From: Pseudomonadota bacterium
Lineage (GTDB): Bacteria > Pseudomonadota > Alphaproteobacteria > Caulobacterales > Aquidulcibacteraceae
Reading direction: 5' to 3'
Assembly (NCBI GenBank): GCA_023410295.1
Contig: JAEYPY010000082.1
Coordinates: 1-20,971, forward strand
DNA: 20,971 bases
Shown: positions 13,836 to 20,971 of the stretch, one piece after another
Position numbering within the stretch: the first letter of the stretch is position 1
Layout of the letters: every line of letters begins with the position of its first letter
The notes under the pieces: model-generated
Database searches by the model: none
The model's input: the letters and a program-made list of their open reading frames with translations, nothing else
Told to the model about the DNA's origin: nothing
Position numbers and translations under genes: made by a program

Positions 13836-14573
13836 ATGAGTATCCGCGTCGGCATCGGCGGCTGGAGTTACGATCCCTGGTGGGAGACGTTCTACCCGGC
13901 TGACTTGCCGAAAGCGAAAGAGCTCGAATACGCCGCCAGCAAAGTGACGGCGATCGAGATCAACGCCACCTTCTATCGCACCCAGACCGCGGCCTCGTTC
14001 AAGAAGTGGGCCGCCGCGACGCCGGATGATTTCCGCTTCTCGGTGAAGGCCCCGCGCGCGGCGGTGCAGCGCAAAGATTTGCGCGAGGCGAGTCAATCGA
14101 TCGAATGGTTCTTCAATTCAGGCGTCGGCGAACTGGGATCAAAGCTGGGCCCGATCTTCTACCAGATGGCGCCTTACAAGAAGTTCGATCTTGCCGAGAT
14201 GACGGCCTATTTCGACATGCTGCCGCAAAAGCTCGGCAAGCTGAAGCTGCGTCACGCCATCGAGGTGCGCCACGAAAGCTTCCGCGACGATGCCTTCATG
14301 AAGCTTGCGCGCGAACGCAACATCGCCGTCGCCACCGTCGAAAGCGAGAAGCATCCGCTGATCGTCGAGCCGACCGCCGATTTCGCCTACGCGCGGCTCG
14401 AGTTGACGAAGGCCGATGAGCCGACAGGCTATCCCAAAGCGGCGCTGAAGAAGTGGGCCAAGACGGCGCGAGAATGGGAGAAGTCGGGCGAAGTCTTCCT
14501 GTACTTCATCAGCGGCGCCAAGGAGCGCAACCCGGCCGCGGCGATGGCCATGCTGGAGCTCCTGAAGAGCTGA
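13836..14573 (+). CDS. DUF72 family protein
   Basis: A 245-residue protein of the DUF72 (YecE-like) family. Characteristic features are the N-terminal RVGIGGWSYDPWWETFYP, the EINATFYRTQTAASFKKWA segment, FRFSVKAPRAA and, later, HAIEVRHESFRDDAF. DUF72 proteins are TIM-barrel-like cytosolic proteins without established biochemistry. The ATG at 13836 lies one base after the crotonase stop, and homology begins exactly there; the frame is open far upstream but only as an antisense-type shadow in the crotonase gene. Translation is probably coupled to its neighbours on both sides. The final residues (EVFLYFISGAKERNPAAAMAM) also fit the family ending. Confidence 0.88.
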   Translation: MSIRVGIGGWSYDPWWETFYPADLPKAKELEYAASKVTAIEINATFYRTQTAASFKKWAAATPDDFRFSVKAPRAAVQRKDLREASQSIEWFFNSGVGELGSKLGPIFYQMAPYKKFDLAEMTAYFDMLPQKLGKLKLRHAIEVRHESFRDDAFMKLARERNIAVATVESEKHPLIVEPTADFAYARLELTKADEPTGYPKAALKKWAKTAREWEKSGEVFLYFISGAKERNPAAAMAMLELLKS

Positions 14574-14574
14574 C

Positions 14575-15804
14575 ATGAAATCCATGCTGGTGATCGGCGG
14601 CGGCCTTGTCGGGGCGACATCCGCGCTGAGGCTGCAAGCCGCGGGCGCTGCAACAACGCTGATCGATCCCGGCGACATGCGCCGCGGCGCCTCCTACGGC
14701 AACGCCGGCCACATCGGCTCGGAGCAAGTGAGCCCCTGGTCGACATGGGCCAATGTGCTGAATGCGCCGCGCTCCAGCTTCGGCCTCGGCGGGCCGCTCG
14801 ATTTTCGCTGGAGCGATGTGGCGTTGTGGACGCCATGGGCGATGCGCTTTCTCGCCGCGTGCGATCCTGCGCAATTCGCGCGCGGACGCGACGCGCTGAC
14901 GGCCCTGCTCGCCGACGCCCTGCCCGCCTGGCAACGCATCGCAGAGCTTGCTGGCAAGCCCGAACTCGTCATCCCGCATGGCCACGTCACAGCCTGGATG
15001 ACGCGCGCCGGCGCAGAGCGCGGCGTGCCGGCATTCCAGAAAGCGCAATGGGGCGCGACCAATTATCGCGAAATGAGCGCCAGCGAACTCGAGCGCTACG
15101 CCAAGGTGATGCGCCGCCCGCCCTATGCGGCGATGCTGGTGAGCGGCACTGGCCAAGTCAGCGATCCGCAAACTGCGCGTGATGCGATCATCGCTGCGTT
15201 TCGCGCACGCGGCGGCAAAGTCGCAACGGGCAAAGTAGAACACCTTGAAGCGAGCGGGCGCGTCACACTGGCCGACGGCGGAACGCGCGAAGCGGAAGGC
15301 GTGCTGGTGAGCGCCGGTGCCTGGTCGGGCGAGCTGATGCAGCAGCTTGGCGTGCGCGCGCCACTCATTGGCGAGCGCGGCTATCATCTGCAAAGCCCGG
15401 AAACCAACTGGCCGCAGGATTTGCCGACCACGGTGTTTCAGGAACATTTCATCGCCGTTTCGCGCTTCAACAGCGGCCTCCGGTGCACCAGTTTCGTCGA
15501 ATTCGGCTCGCCCGATGCGCCGGGCGACGAACGCAAATGGCGCCGCCTGAAGCAGCGTATCGAAGAGCTCGGCATCAAGTTCGCGCCGAACCCGGACCGA
15601 TGGGTCGGCTCACGTCCTAGCTTGCCGGACTTCATGCCAGCGATCGGACGGCTCAAGCGCGAGCCGAACATATTCTACGCCTTTGGCCACGCGCACCTTG
15701 GCCTCACCGAAGCGCCAATCACGTCGGAGATCATCGCTGCGCTGGCGACGGATACGCCGCCGCCATTCGACATCGCGCCATTCAGAGTCGAGCGCTTCGC
15801 CTAG
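14575..15804 (+). CDS. FAD-dependent oxidoreductase, D-amino-acid dehydrogenase (DadA)-like
   Basis: A 409-residue DAO-family flavoprotein. The dinucleotide-binding motif is at the very N-terminus (MLVIGGGLVGATSALRLQAAG, G8-G9-G10 and G13), followed by the DadA-like RRGASYGNAGHIGSEQVSPW. Near the C-terminus are GSRPSLPDFMPAIGRL and YAFGHAHLGLTEAPIT, which close the FAD site in this family. The likely reaction is oxidative deamination of a D-amino acid or oxidation of a related imino acid, with electrons passed to the respiratory chain; the substrate is not readable. It starts one base after the DUF72 stop. Its stop TAG shares the palindrome CTAG with the stop of the convergent amidohydrolase gene. 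Confidence 0.85.
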   Translation: MKSMLVIGGGLVGATSALRLQAAGAATTLIDPGDMRRGASYGNAGHIGSEQVSPWSTWANVLNAPRSSFGLGGPLDFRWSDVALWTPWAMRFLAACDPAQFARGRDALTALLADALPAWQRIAELAGKPELVIPHGHVTAWMTRAGAERGVPAFQKAQWGATNYREMSASELERYAKVMRRPPYAAMLVSGTGQVSDPQTARDAIIAAFRARGGKVATGKVEHLEASGRVTLADGGTREAEGVLVSAGAWSGELMQQLGVRAPLIGERGYHLQSPETNWPQDLPTTVFQEHFIAVSRFNSGLRCTSFVEFGSPDAPGDERKWRRLKQRIEELGIKFAPNPDRWVGSRPSLPDFMPAIGRLKREPNIFYAFGHAHLGLTEAPITSEIIAALATDTPPPFDIAPFRVERFA

Positions 15805-17282
15805 TCTGCCCTCGCGCGTGCGGACAGCGTCTCGCGCGCGATCGGCTCGCCATCGACGATCACCAAGTCAATCGCGTCAAAGGCTGTGACGCTTTCGAAC
15901 GGATTGTCGCGCAGCAGCAGCAAATCGGCTTGCTTGCCAATAGCGACCACGCCGACGTCCTCAAGGCCAAAGAAGGCTGCGTTCTCGATCGTCGCTGCGC
16001 GGAATATACGCGTCGGCTCGATACCAGTCGCAAGCCAGCGATCCATCTCCCAGCGGCCGTTGAGACCTGGCGGATTAGCGTAAGTCGGCCCGCTTGGCGT
16101 GTCGGAGCCGAACAGCAATTGCTGGCCATGTGACGCGCCGTAGCGGGTTACGGCATTCACGCGCGCGATAGGCCCCGCCAACGGCTCGTCCCATCGCCCA
16201 GCGCTCACCAACTCTCGGACCTCTTCGTCCTGCAGCATCTCATTGCGAAACCACTGCCCGTCCTCGGTCGCGTACCAAGCCAGCAGCGGCGGGGGATAGA
16301 CGTCCGCAAGACCAGGTCGTGAGAGGAAGTTCGGATCAAGCAGGTCGCCCTCGCCGTAGAGCACCTGGATGGTCGGCTGCACGGCAATGTCGGCTTCAAT
16401 CTCGGCATCGAGCAGCGCGGTGATTTCCGCGCTCAGCTCACGCGCCCGGCGATCGTTCCAGGTCCACATGCCATGCACGAAGAGATCGACATCCCCCGCC
16501 ACGCCGGCCGCGTGCGCCTGCTGCGAGTTGGCGTGCAGGAGTAGTTTCATCCCGCGCGCATGAGCTGCATCCCGCAGTGCGCGCAGTATCTCCGCACTCG
16601 GCGTCGGCAAATTGCGCACGCGCCCGAACCCGGATTCGAAATGTGTCTTGACGCAAATCGCGCCATCCTGGGCGATGCGCTCAACCACTGCGTCCGGCGT
16701 ATGCGCGGCGGGATCGATGCCCTCGGGCGCGGTCTGTGTGGAGTTGATCACGAATGTCGAGATGATCTCGTAGCGCTGCGGCGCCGGCATGAAATTGGTC
16801 GGGTAGCCGTCCATCACCGGCGCGCCGCCGCAAAAGTGCACGTGCGGCGCGTCGGTGCGCGCATTCCAGGCCGCAACCCGCTCACCGGAGGAGAAGAGAT
16901 CAATCAGCGTCGTGAAGCCGTGATAGAGGAAGCTCCGCGGCGCCTGCGCCGTCCACGCCGCCGCCAAATCCGGATGCGTTTCCTCCGCGCCGAAAGGCAG
17001 ACCGGGGATTTCATTCAAGTGTACATGGCTGTCGATCAGGCCAGGGCTGAGATAACGCCCCGCACCATCGAGCATTGTTGCACCTTCGCCGGCGCGGAAC
17101 GGCCCGCCAATCTCGGCAATGCGGCCATCGATTATGCGAACGGACGTCGGCCCATAAGGCGCGTCGCGTTCGGGCGAAGCGATCATGACATCAGTGATGA
17201 CGAGGCTGCCCGATGGAGTCACCGGCGCAGTAGCGCAGGCAGCCAAAAGCCAGCTCAACACGAGCCCTAGAGCAATACGCAT
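15801..17282 (-). CDS. Amidohydrolase-family lipoprotein (metal-dependent hydrolase)
   Basis: A 493-residue protein with a lipoprotein signal (MRIALGLVLSWLLAACAT; lipobox LAAC, C16), so probably anchored in the envelope. The mature part is an amidohydrolase: beta-sandwich start (VIIDGRIAEIG-like), HxH at H86/H88 in PGLIDSHVHL, K212 in CVKTHFE as a possible carbamylated or bridging lysine, H250 (LLLHANSQ), H270 (FVHGMW) and the late Asp in FGSDTPSG. The C-terminus IGKQADLLLLRDNPFESV is the family ending. The metal site looks complete. The substrate is unknown; imidazolonepropionase- or prolidase-like relatives are common. A GGGGGA site lies close before the ATG. It follows korB by 29 bases and may share its transcript. 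Confidence 0.85.
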   Translation of the reverse strand: MRIALGLVLSWLLAACATAPVTPSGSLVITDVMIASPERDAPYGPTSVRIIDGRIAEIGGPFRAGEGATMLDGAGRYLSPGLIDSHVHLNEIPGLPFGAEETHPDLAAAWTAQAPRSFLYHGFTTLIDLFSSGERVAAWNARTDAPHVHFCGGAPVMDGYPTNFMPAPQRYEIISTFVINSTQTAPEGIDPAAHTPDAVVERIAQDGAICVKTHFESGFGRVRNLPTPSAEILRALRDAAHARGMKLLLHANSQQAHAAGVAGDVDLFVHGMWTWNDRRARELSAEITALLDAEIEADIAVQPTIQVLYGEGDLLDPNFLSRPGLADVYPPPLLAWYATEDGQWFRNEMLQDEEVRELVSAGRWDEPLAGPIARVNAVTRYGASHGQQLLFGSDTPSGPTYANPPGLNGRWEMDRWLATGIEPTRIFRAATIENAAFFGLEDVGVVAIGKQADLLLLRDNPFESVTAFDAIDLVIVDGEPIARETLSARARAD

Positions 17283-17311
17283 AATGTCCCCCTATGCGCC
17301 GTAGCGCGTTC

Positions 17312-18367
17312 CTAGCGGAAGCCGGCGTTGATCTTCTCGAGCGCGCTCACTGGCGGTACCAGGTCGGCGTCGGTCAGCTTGTTGAGCTGCGTGTCCACGG
17401 TGTTGAGCGCATCGTGGAGATCGCGCGCTGCGGGATCGACGAAGAGGAGCCCGGTGATGATCTCGCCCTCCGCCGTCTTGCGCGCCAGGTATGAGAGCGC
17501 GGCGTGGCGGTCGGTGGAGTCGTAATCGTCTTCCAGCTTGCGCAGGCGCAGGATCGAGCCGTCGTGTTGGACGACTTCCTTGAGTTCGCCGGGCTTATAT
17601 TCCGCCGTGATCGGCACCCGCGGCGTGATCACGTCCATGCGGTTTACAGCTTCGTTATGCGCGCGCACGTAATCGAAGCTCTTGGTCGACCCGACATGGT
17701 TGTTGAACGCAACGCACGGGCTTAGCACGTCGAGGATGGCGACACCCTTGTGGCTGAGCGCGCCCTTGATCAGCGGCACAAGCTGCGTCTTGTCGCCCGA
17801 GAAGCCGCGGCCGACATAGGTCGCGCCGAGCTGCAGCGCCAGCATGACGAGATCGATCGGGCTGTCCTTGTTCTCCGCGCCTTTCTTGGCTTTCGAGCCT
17901 TTGTCCGACGTGGCCGAGAACTGCCCTTTGGTGAGGCCGTAAACGCCGTTGTTCTCGACGATGTAAGTCATGTTGACGCCGCGCCGCACCGCGTGCGCGA
18001 ACTGGCCGAGGCCGATCGAGGCGCTATCGCCGTCGCCCGAGACACCGAGATAGATGAGGTCCTTCGCAGCGATGTTGGCGCCGGTCAGTACGGAGGGCAT
18101 GCGCCCGTGCACGGCGTTGAAACCGTGCGCGGGGCTGACGAAATAGTCCGGTGTCTTCGACGAGCAGCCGATCCCCGAGAATTTCGCCAAGCGATGCGGC
18201 TCAAGATCGATCTCGAAGCAGGCCTGGATGATCGCGGCGCTGATCGAATCGTGCCCGCAGCCGGCGCAGAGCGTCGAGATACGCCCCTCATAGTCGCGTC
18301 GGGTAAAGCCGACAGCGTTGCGCTCCAGTGAGGGGTGATGCAGCGGCGGTTTGGTGAGATAGGTCAT
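17312..18367 (-). CDS. korB: 2-oxoacid:ferredoxin oxidoreductase, beta subunit (TPP-binding)
   Basis: A 351-residue beta subunit. Iron-sulfur ligands are C34 and C37 (LCAGCGHD), C68 (GIGCSSKT) and C218 (LSPCVAFN). The thiamine diphosphate and Mg site is GDGDSASIG (111-119) with ENNGVYGLTKGQ (138-149). Together with KorA it oxidatively decarboxylates a 2-oxoacid to the acyl-CoA and reduces ferredoxin. The KorAB two-subunit form with 2-oxoglutarate as substrate is the best-known match in aerobic bacteria such as mycobacteria. No ferredoxin gene is next to it. Its ATG overlaps the korA stop (ATGA at 18364-18367), so translation is coupled. Confidence 0.9.
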   Translation of the reverse strand: MTYLTKPPLHHPSLERNAVGFTRRDYEGRISTLCAGCGHDSISAAIIQACFEIDLEPHRLAKFSGIGCSSKTPDYFVSPAHGFNAVHGRMPSVLTGANIAAKDLIYLGVSGDGDSASIGLGQFAHAVRRGVNMTYIVENNGVYGLTKGQFSATSDKGSKAKKGAENKDSPIDLVMLALQLGATYVGRGFSGDKTQLVPLIKGALSHKGVAILDVLSPCVAFNNHVGSTKSFDYVRAHNEAVNRMDVITPRVPITAEYKPGELKEVVQHDGSILRLRKLEDDYDSTDRHAALSYLARKTAEGEIITGLLFVDPAARDLHDALNTVDTQLNKLTDADLVPPVSALEKINAGFR

Positions 18368-20193
18368 TCAGCGTTTTCCGTGAGCGCCGCGCCAGCTTTG
18401 AGCTTCTCGGCGATGTCTTTGATGATGAAGCGCGCGGTGATGGGCGTGCCGTCATAGTGCAGCACCGAGACGAGGCGCGCGGGATGGACGCCGCCTTCGT
18501 TGACCAGCAGCGCTTTGAGCTGCGCGTCGCGGTTCTGCTCGACCACGAACACCTGTTCGTGGTTGCGGATGAACTCGAACACTTCGTCCCGGAATGGGAA
18601 GCCGCGCACGCGCATGGCGTCGAGATGGATGCCCTGTGCTTCCAAAGCGCAGAGCGCTTCCTCCATGGCCGGATCGGTGGAGCCGAAATAGATCACGCCA
18701 TCGGGCGTGCGCCGCTTGGCTTTCTTCACGACAGGCGCCGGGATGTGCGCCTTCATCGTCTCCCACTTGCGCAGCAAGCGGTTCATGCCGTCGGTATAAT
18801 CCTCGCCGCGTTCGCTGTAGCGCGCATAGCGATCGTGGCTCGAGCCACGGGTGAAGTAGCTGCCCTTGGTCGGGTGCGTGCCGGGATAGGTGCGATACGG
18901 CACCGCATCGCCATCGACATCGAGATAGCGGCCGAACTCGACGCCAGCATCGAGGTGTTCCCGCGTCAGCACCTTGCCGCGGTTGAGCTTGCGCTTCTCG
19001 TCCCATTTGAACGGGGCCGTCAGCCATTCCTGCATGCCGATATCGAGTTCGAGCATGACGAAGACGGTGGTCTGGAAGAAGTCGGCTAAATCGAACGAGA
19101 GCGCGCTGAATTCGAACGCCTCGGTCGGATTGCCCGGAAACAGCATCGGATGCTTGGTGTCGCCGTGGCTGGCGTAGGCCGCGAGCATAAGATCCGATTG
19201 CTGCGTGCGCGTCGGCATGCCGGTTGAGGGGCCACCGCGCTGCACATCGAAAATCACCGCCGGCACTTCGGCGTAATACGAAAAGCCGACAAACTCGTTC
19301 ATCAGCGAAATGCCGGGACCGCTGGTGCAGGTGAAGGCGCGCGAGCCCGCCCAGCCAGCCCCCATGACCATGCCGATGGAAGCGATTTCGTCTTCGGCCT
19401 GGACGATGGCGAAGCGCTTCTTGCCGTCGGCATCGGTGCGCAGCTTACTGCAATGCTTTTCGAACGCTTCGGCCAGCGACGTCGACGGCGTGATCGGATA
19501 CCAGGCGCAGAAGGTCGCGCCGCCGAACACTGCGCCCAGCGCCGCGGCCTCGTTGCCTTCGACAAAAATACGGTCGCCCACTTTGTCGGCGCGGCGCACC
19601 TTGAGGCCGATCGGCGCAAGATTCGCTTCAGCGTAGCCGCGGCCAAGCTCGAACGCCTTGAAGTTGGGCGCGATCAGTTTGTCCTTGCCTTTGAACTCAT
19701 CGGTCAGCAGCTGCTTGATGACGTCCGGCTCCAGCCCCAGCAGCTGCGCCATCACGCCAACATAGCAGATGTTCTTGAAGAGCTGCCGCTGCCGCGGATC
19801 GGCGAACTCGGACGCGATCAGCTCCGTCAGCGGTGCGCCAATGACAGTGATGTCGTTGCGAAACTTCGCCGCCGGCAACGGCTTGGATGAATCATAAAGC
19901 AGATAGCCGCCCGGCTCGATGCTTTTGACGTCTGCGTCCCAGGTCTGCGGGTTCATCGCCACCATGAGATCGACGCCGCCGCGCCGGCCAAGCCAGCCCG
20001 CTTCAGACACGCGTACTTCGTACCAGGTCGGCAGACCCTGGATGTTGGATGGAAAGATGTTGCGCGCCCCCACCGGCACGCCCATGCGCAGGATGGCTTT
20101 GGCGAACAATCCGTTCGCGCTCGCCGAGCCCGAACCGTTCACATTCGCGAATTTGACGACGAAGTCGTTAGTAGCGGCCAGGGGCTTCGACAT
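18364..20193 (-). CDS. korA: 2-oxoacid:ferredoxin oxidoreductase, fused gamma-alpha subunit
   Basis: A 609-residue protein in which the gamma domain comes first (about 1-200: VKFANVNGSGSASANGLFAKAI, NIFPSNIQGLPTWYEVRVS) and the alpha pyrimidine-binding domain follows (from about 220: EGNEAAALGAVFGG, CAWYPITPSTSLAEAFE, then TCTSGPGISLMNEFVGFSYY and DVQRGGPSTGMPTRTQQSDL). The C-terminal part (about 515-600) is the transketolase-C-like domain. There is no ferredoxin-type cysteine cluster. I set the start at MSKPLAATNDF (20193). The frame reaches a TTG at 20238, but the added residues look unlike the family. The ribosome binding site is weak: a GAGG about 14 bases upstream. Substrate is probably 2-oxoglutarate, by analogy with KorA. 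Confidence 0.9.
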   Translation of the reverse strand: MSKPLAATNDFVVKFANVNGSGSASANGLFAKAILRMGVPVGARNIFPSNIQGLPTWYEVRVSEAGWLGRRGGVDLMVAMNPQTWDADVKSIEPGGYLLYDSSKPLPAAKFRNDITVIGAPLTELIASEFADPRQRQLFKNICYVGVMAQLLGLEPDVIKQLLTDEFKGKDKLIAPNFKAFELGRGYAEANLAPIGLKVRRADKVGDRIFVEGNEAAALGAVFGGATFCAWYPITPSTSLAEAFEKHCSKLRTDADGKKRFAIVQAEDEIASIGMVMGAGWAGSRAFTCTSGPGISLMNEFVGFSYYAEVPAVIFDVQRGGPSTGMPTRTQQSDLMLAAYASHGDTKHPMLFPGNPTEAFEFSALSFDLADFFQTTVFVMLELDIGMQEWLTAPFKWDEKRKLNRGKVLTREHLDAGVEFGRYLDVDGDAVPYRTYPGTHPTKGSYFTRGSSHDRYARYSERGEDYTDGMNRLLRKWETMKAHIPAPVVKKAKRRTPDGVIYFGSTDPAMEEALCALEAQGIHLDAMRVRGFPFRDEVFEFIRNHEQVFVVEQNRDAQLKALLVNEGGVHPARLVSVLHYDGTPITARFIIKDIAEKLKAGAALTENAE

Positions 20194-20285
20194 GGAGCGA
20201 GGTTGCGCCTCATCATGGCGGCCAGTCCGCCGGGGCAACCTTGATAGCCGTTCGCCCGGAGCAAATGAAGAGGCTCGGCAGCGCC

Positions 20286-20971
20286 CTAACTGACCGCGGC
20301 GCCCTCTTCCGTATCGTCACGGCCGGCCGATTGCGCCGCCGGCGGCGCCGAGCCGCTAAAAACTAGCGCGGCGTTCTGGAACGGACGCCGGTAGCGCTCC
20401 AGCCGGTTAAAACTGATGGTCCGAAAGCCCATTACCGGCTCCAGGGCGACGAACTTATCGTCCTCATAGCCAACCAAGAGCAGGTAGTGCTGCACCATCG
20501 AGGCGCCGGTGAGTTCGGCCACCATGCCGACCCGGGAGGTGACCAGTGCGGCGGGCAAGCCAAGCACCGGGACGTTAGCGCCGGGCAGTTGCCAGTGCTG
20601 GATATAAATCGAGGGCAGCCGCACGGGCACGAGCACCGGCCGGCCGCTTTCAAGTTCGTGGATGATATCCTCTTCACGTAGCCGCACCGCGCTCGTTGTG
20701 AGCCCATTAGCCCGCGCCATGCTCATGAGTTCGGCCATCGAATAGCCGGACGGATCGCTTGGCGGCGTGGAGGCGAAGATCGTCTGCCCCTCCGCCGCGC
20801 CATCGCCATTCCAGTAATTAATGACGCTGGCCAGCGCATGCGCGCCGCACGCCGCACCGCTAGTCTGCCGGTCGTGTTTGACCGGCAGAACCAGCGTTTG
20901 CGGCGGCTCGACTGCGCGATCCAGCATCTCGAAACTGTTGGCGGCGCTACGCTGCGCAAACACGTCGATAC
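20286..20971 (-). CDS. C39-like peptidase-fold protein (5' end cut by window edge)
   Basis: The frame is still open at the end of the window, so the start is probably outside. The first possible start inside is a GTG at 20963, giving 225 residues. The cysteine-protease-like core is visible: Q33 and C39 in RQTSGAACGAHALASVINYW, and H159 in SMVQHYLLLVGYEDDKFVALEPVMG, with E175 where these proteins usually have Asp. This is the C39/papain-like fold used by bacteriocin-leader peptidases and by secreted proteins of unknown target. No ABC transporter part is attached in the visible portion. The C-terminus is low-complexity (Ala/Pro/Asp/Glu). korA starts 92 bases downstream on the same strand. Confidence 0.7.
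   Translation of the reverse strand, partial: IDVFAQRSAANSFEMLDRAVEPPQTLVLPVKHDRQTSGAACGAHALASVINYWNGDGAAEGQTIFASTPPSDPSGYSMAELMSMARANGLTTSAVRLREEDIIHELESGRPVLVPVRLPSIYIQHWQLPGANVPVLGLPAALVTSRVGMVAELTGASMVQHYLLLVGYEDDKFVALEPVMGFRTISFNRLERYRRPFQNAALVFSGSAPPAAQSAGRDDTEEGAAVS

Noticed and set aside
14509..15447. Long open frame on the minus strand (312 codons) opposite the DadA-like gene
   Set aside because: The product is His/Arg/Ala-rich and non-family, and the plus-strand gene has an intact FAD motif.
20286..20971. Bacteriocin export system based on the C39-like protein
   Set aside because: No ABC transporter domain, membrane fusion gene or precursor peptide is visible in the window; the neighbour is korA.

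Overview
The window is a gene-dense, high-GC stretch of bacterial chromosome. Protein style, gene order (hpf followed by ptsN), frequent ATGA-type gene overlaps and GTG starts suggest an aerobic alphaproteobacterium. A Caulobacterales- or Hyphomonadaceae-like origin is my best guess from memory of such proteins; no marker gene in the window settles it. I see no rRNA, tRNA, CRISPR array, integrase or transposase.

Layout. (1) 2-1520, plus strand: the end of a long-form ribosome hibernation factor gene, ptsN (EIIA-Ntr), and a membrane-anchored hexapeptide acyltransferase. (2) 1521-1662: two palindromic repeat units between convergent genes. (3) 7595 down to 1663, minus strand: a leucine-degradation cluster, isovaleryl-CoA dehydrogenase (ivd), a 79-residue two-helix membrane protein, methylcrotonyl-CoA carboxylase beta (mccB) and alpha (mccA). 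The cluster is interrupted at 3547-4589 by a small-gene cassette: a ribbon-helix-helix-like protein, a GIY-YIG-like protein on the opposite strand, and an unknown 79-residue protein. (4) 7596-7768: a divergent control region with a REP-like repeat pair, three AATTGA copies and a dyad over the start of a LysR-type regulator gene. (5) 7769-15804, plus strand: the LysR regulator, the two-gene NHEJ system ku-ligD, a lipoprotein, a crotonase-fold protein, a DUF72 protein and a DadA-like FAD amino-acid oxidoreductase; the last three are separated by single bases. (6) 20971 down to 15801, minus strand: a C39-like peptidase-fold protein cut by the window edge, 2-oxoacid:ferredoxin oxidoreductase alpha and beta (korA, korB), and an amidohydrolase lipoprotein.

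How the genes work together. ivd, mccB and mccA carry out consecutive steps of leucine catabolism (isovaleryl-CoA to 3-methylcrotonyl-CoA to 3-methylglutaconyl-CoA). The later enzymes (methylglutaconyl-CoA hydratase, HMG-CoA lyase) are not visible here, and the crotonase at 13028 looks wrong for the hydratase role. Ku and LigD form a complete minimal double-strand break repair pair. KorAB would oxidatively decarboxylate a 2-oxoacid, probably 2-oxoglutarate, and pass electrons to ferredoxin. No ferredoxin gene is in the window.

The points most worth a second look are the cassette splitting mccB from mccA with its nested inverted repeats, a patch of rare codons inside mccA, the apparently leaderless LysR gene whose start codon lies inside a dyad, and the conserved-looking small membrane protein coupled between ivd and mccB. 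I did not find a clear novel multi-gene system.
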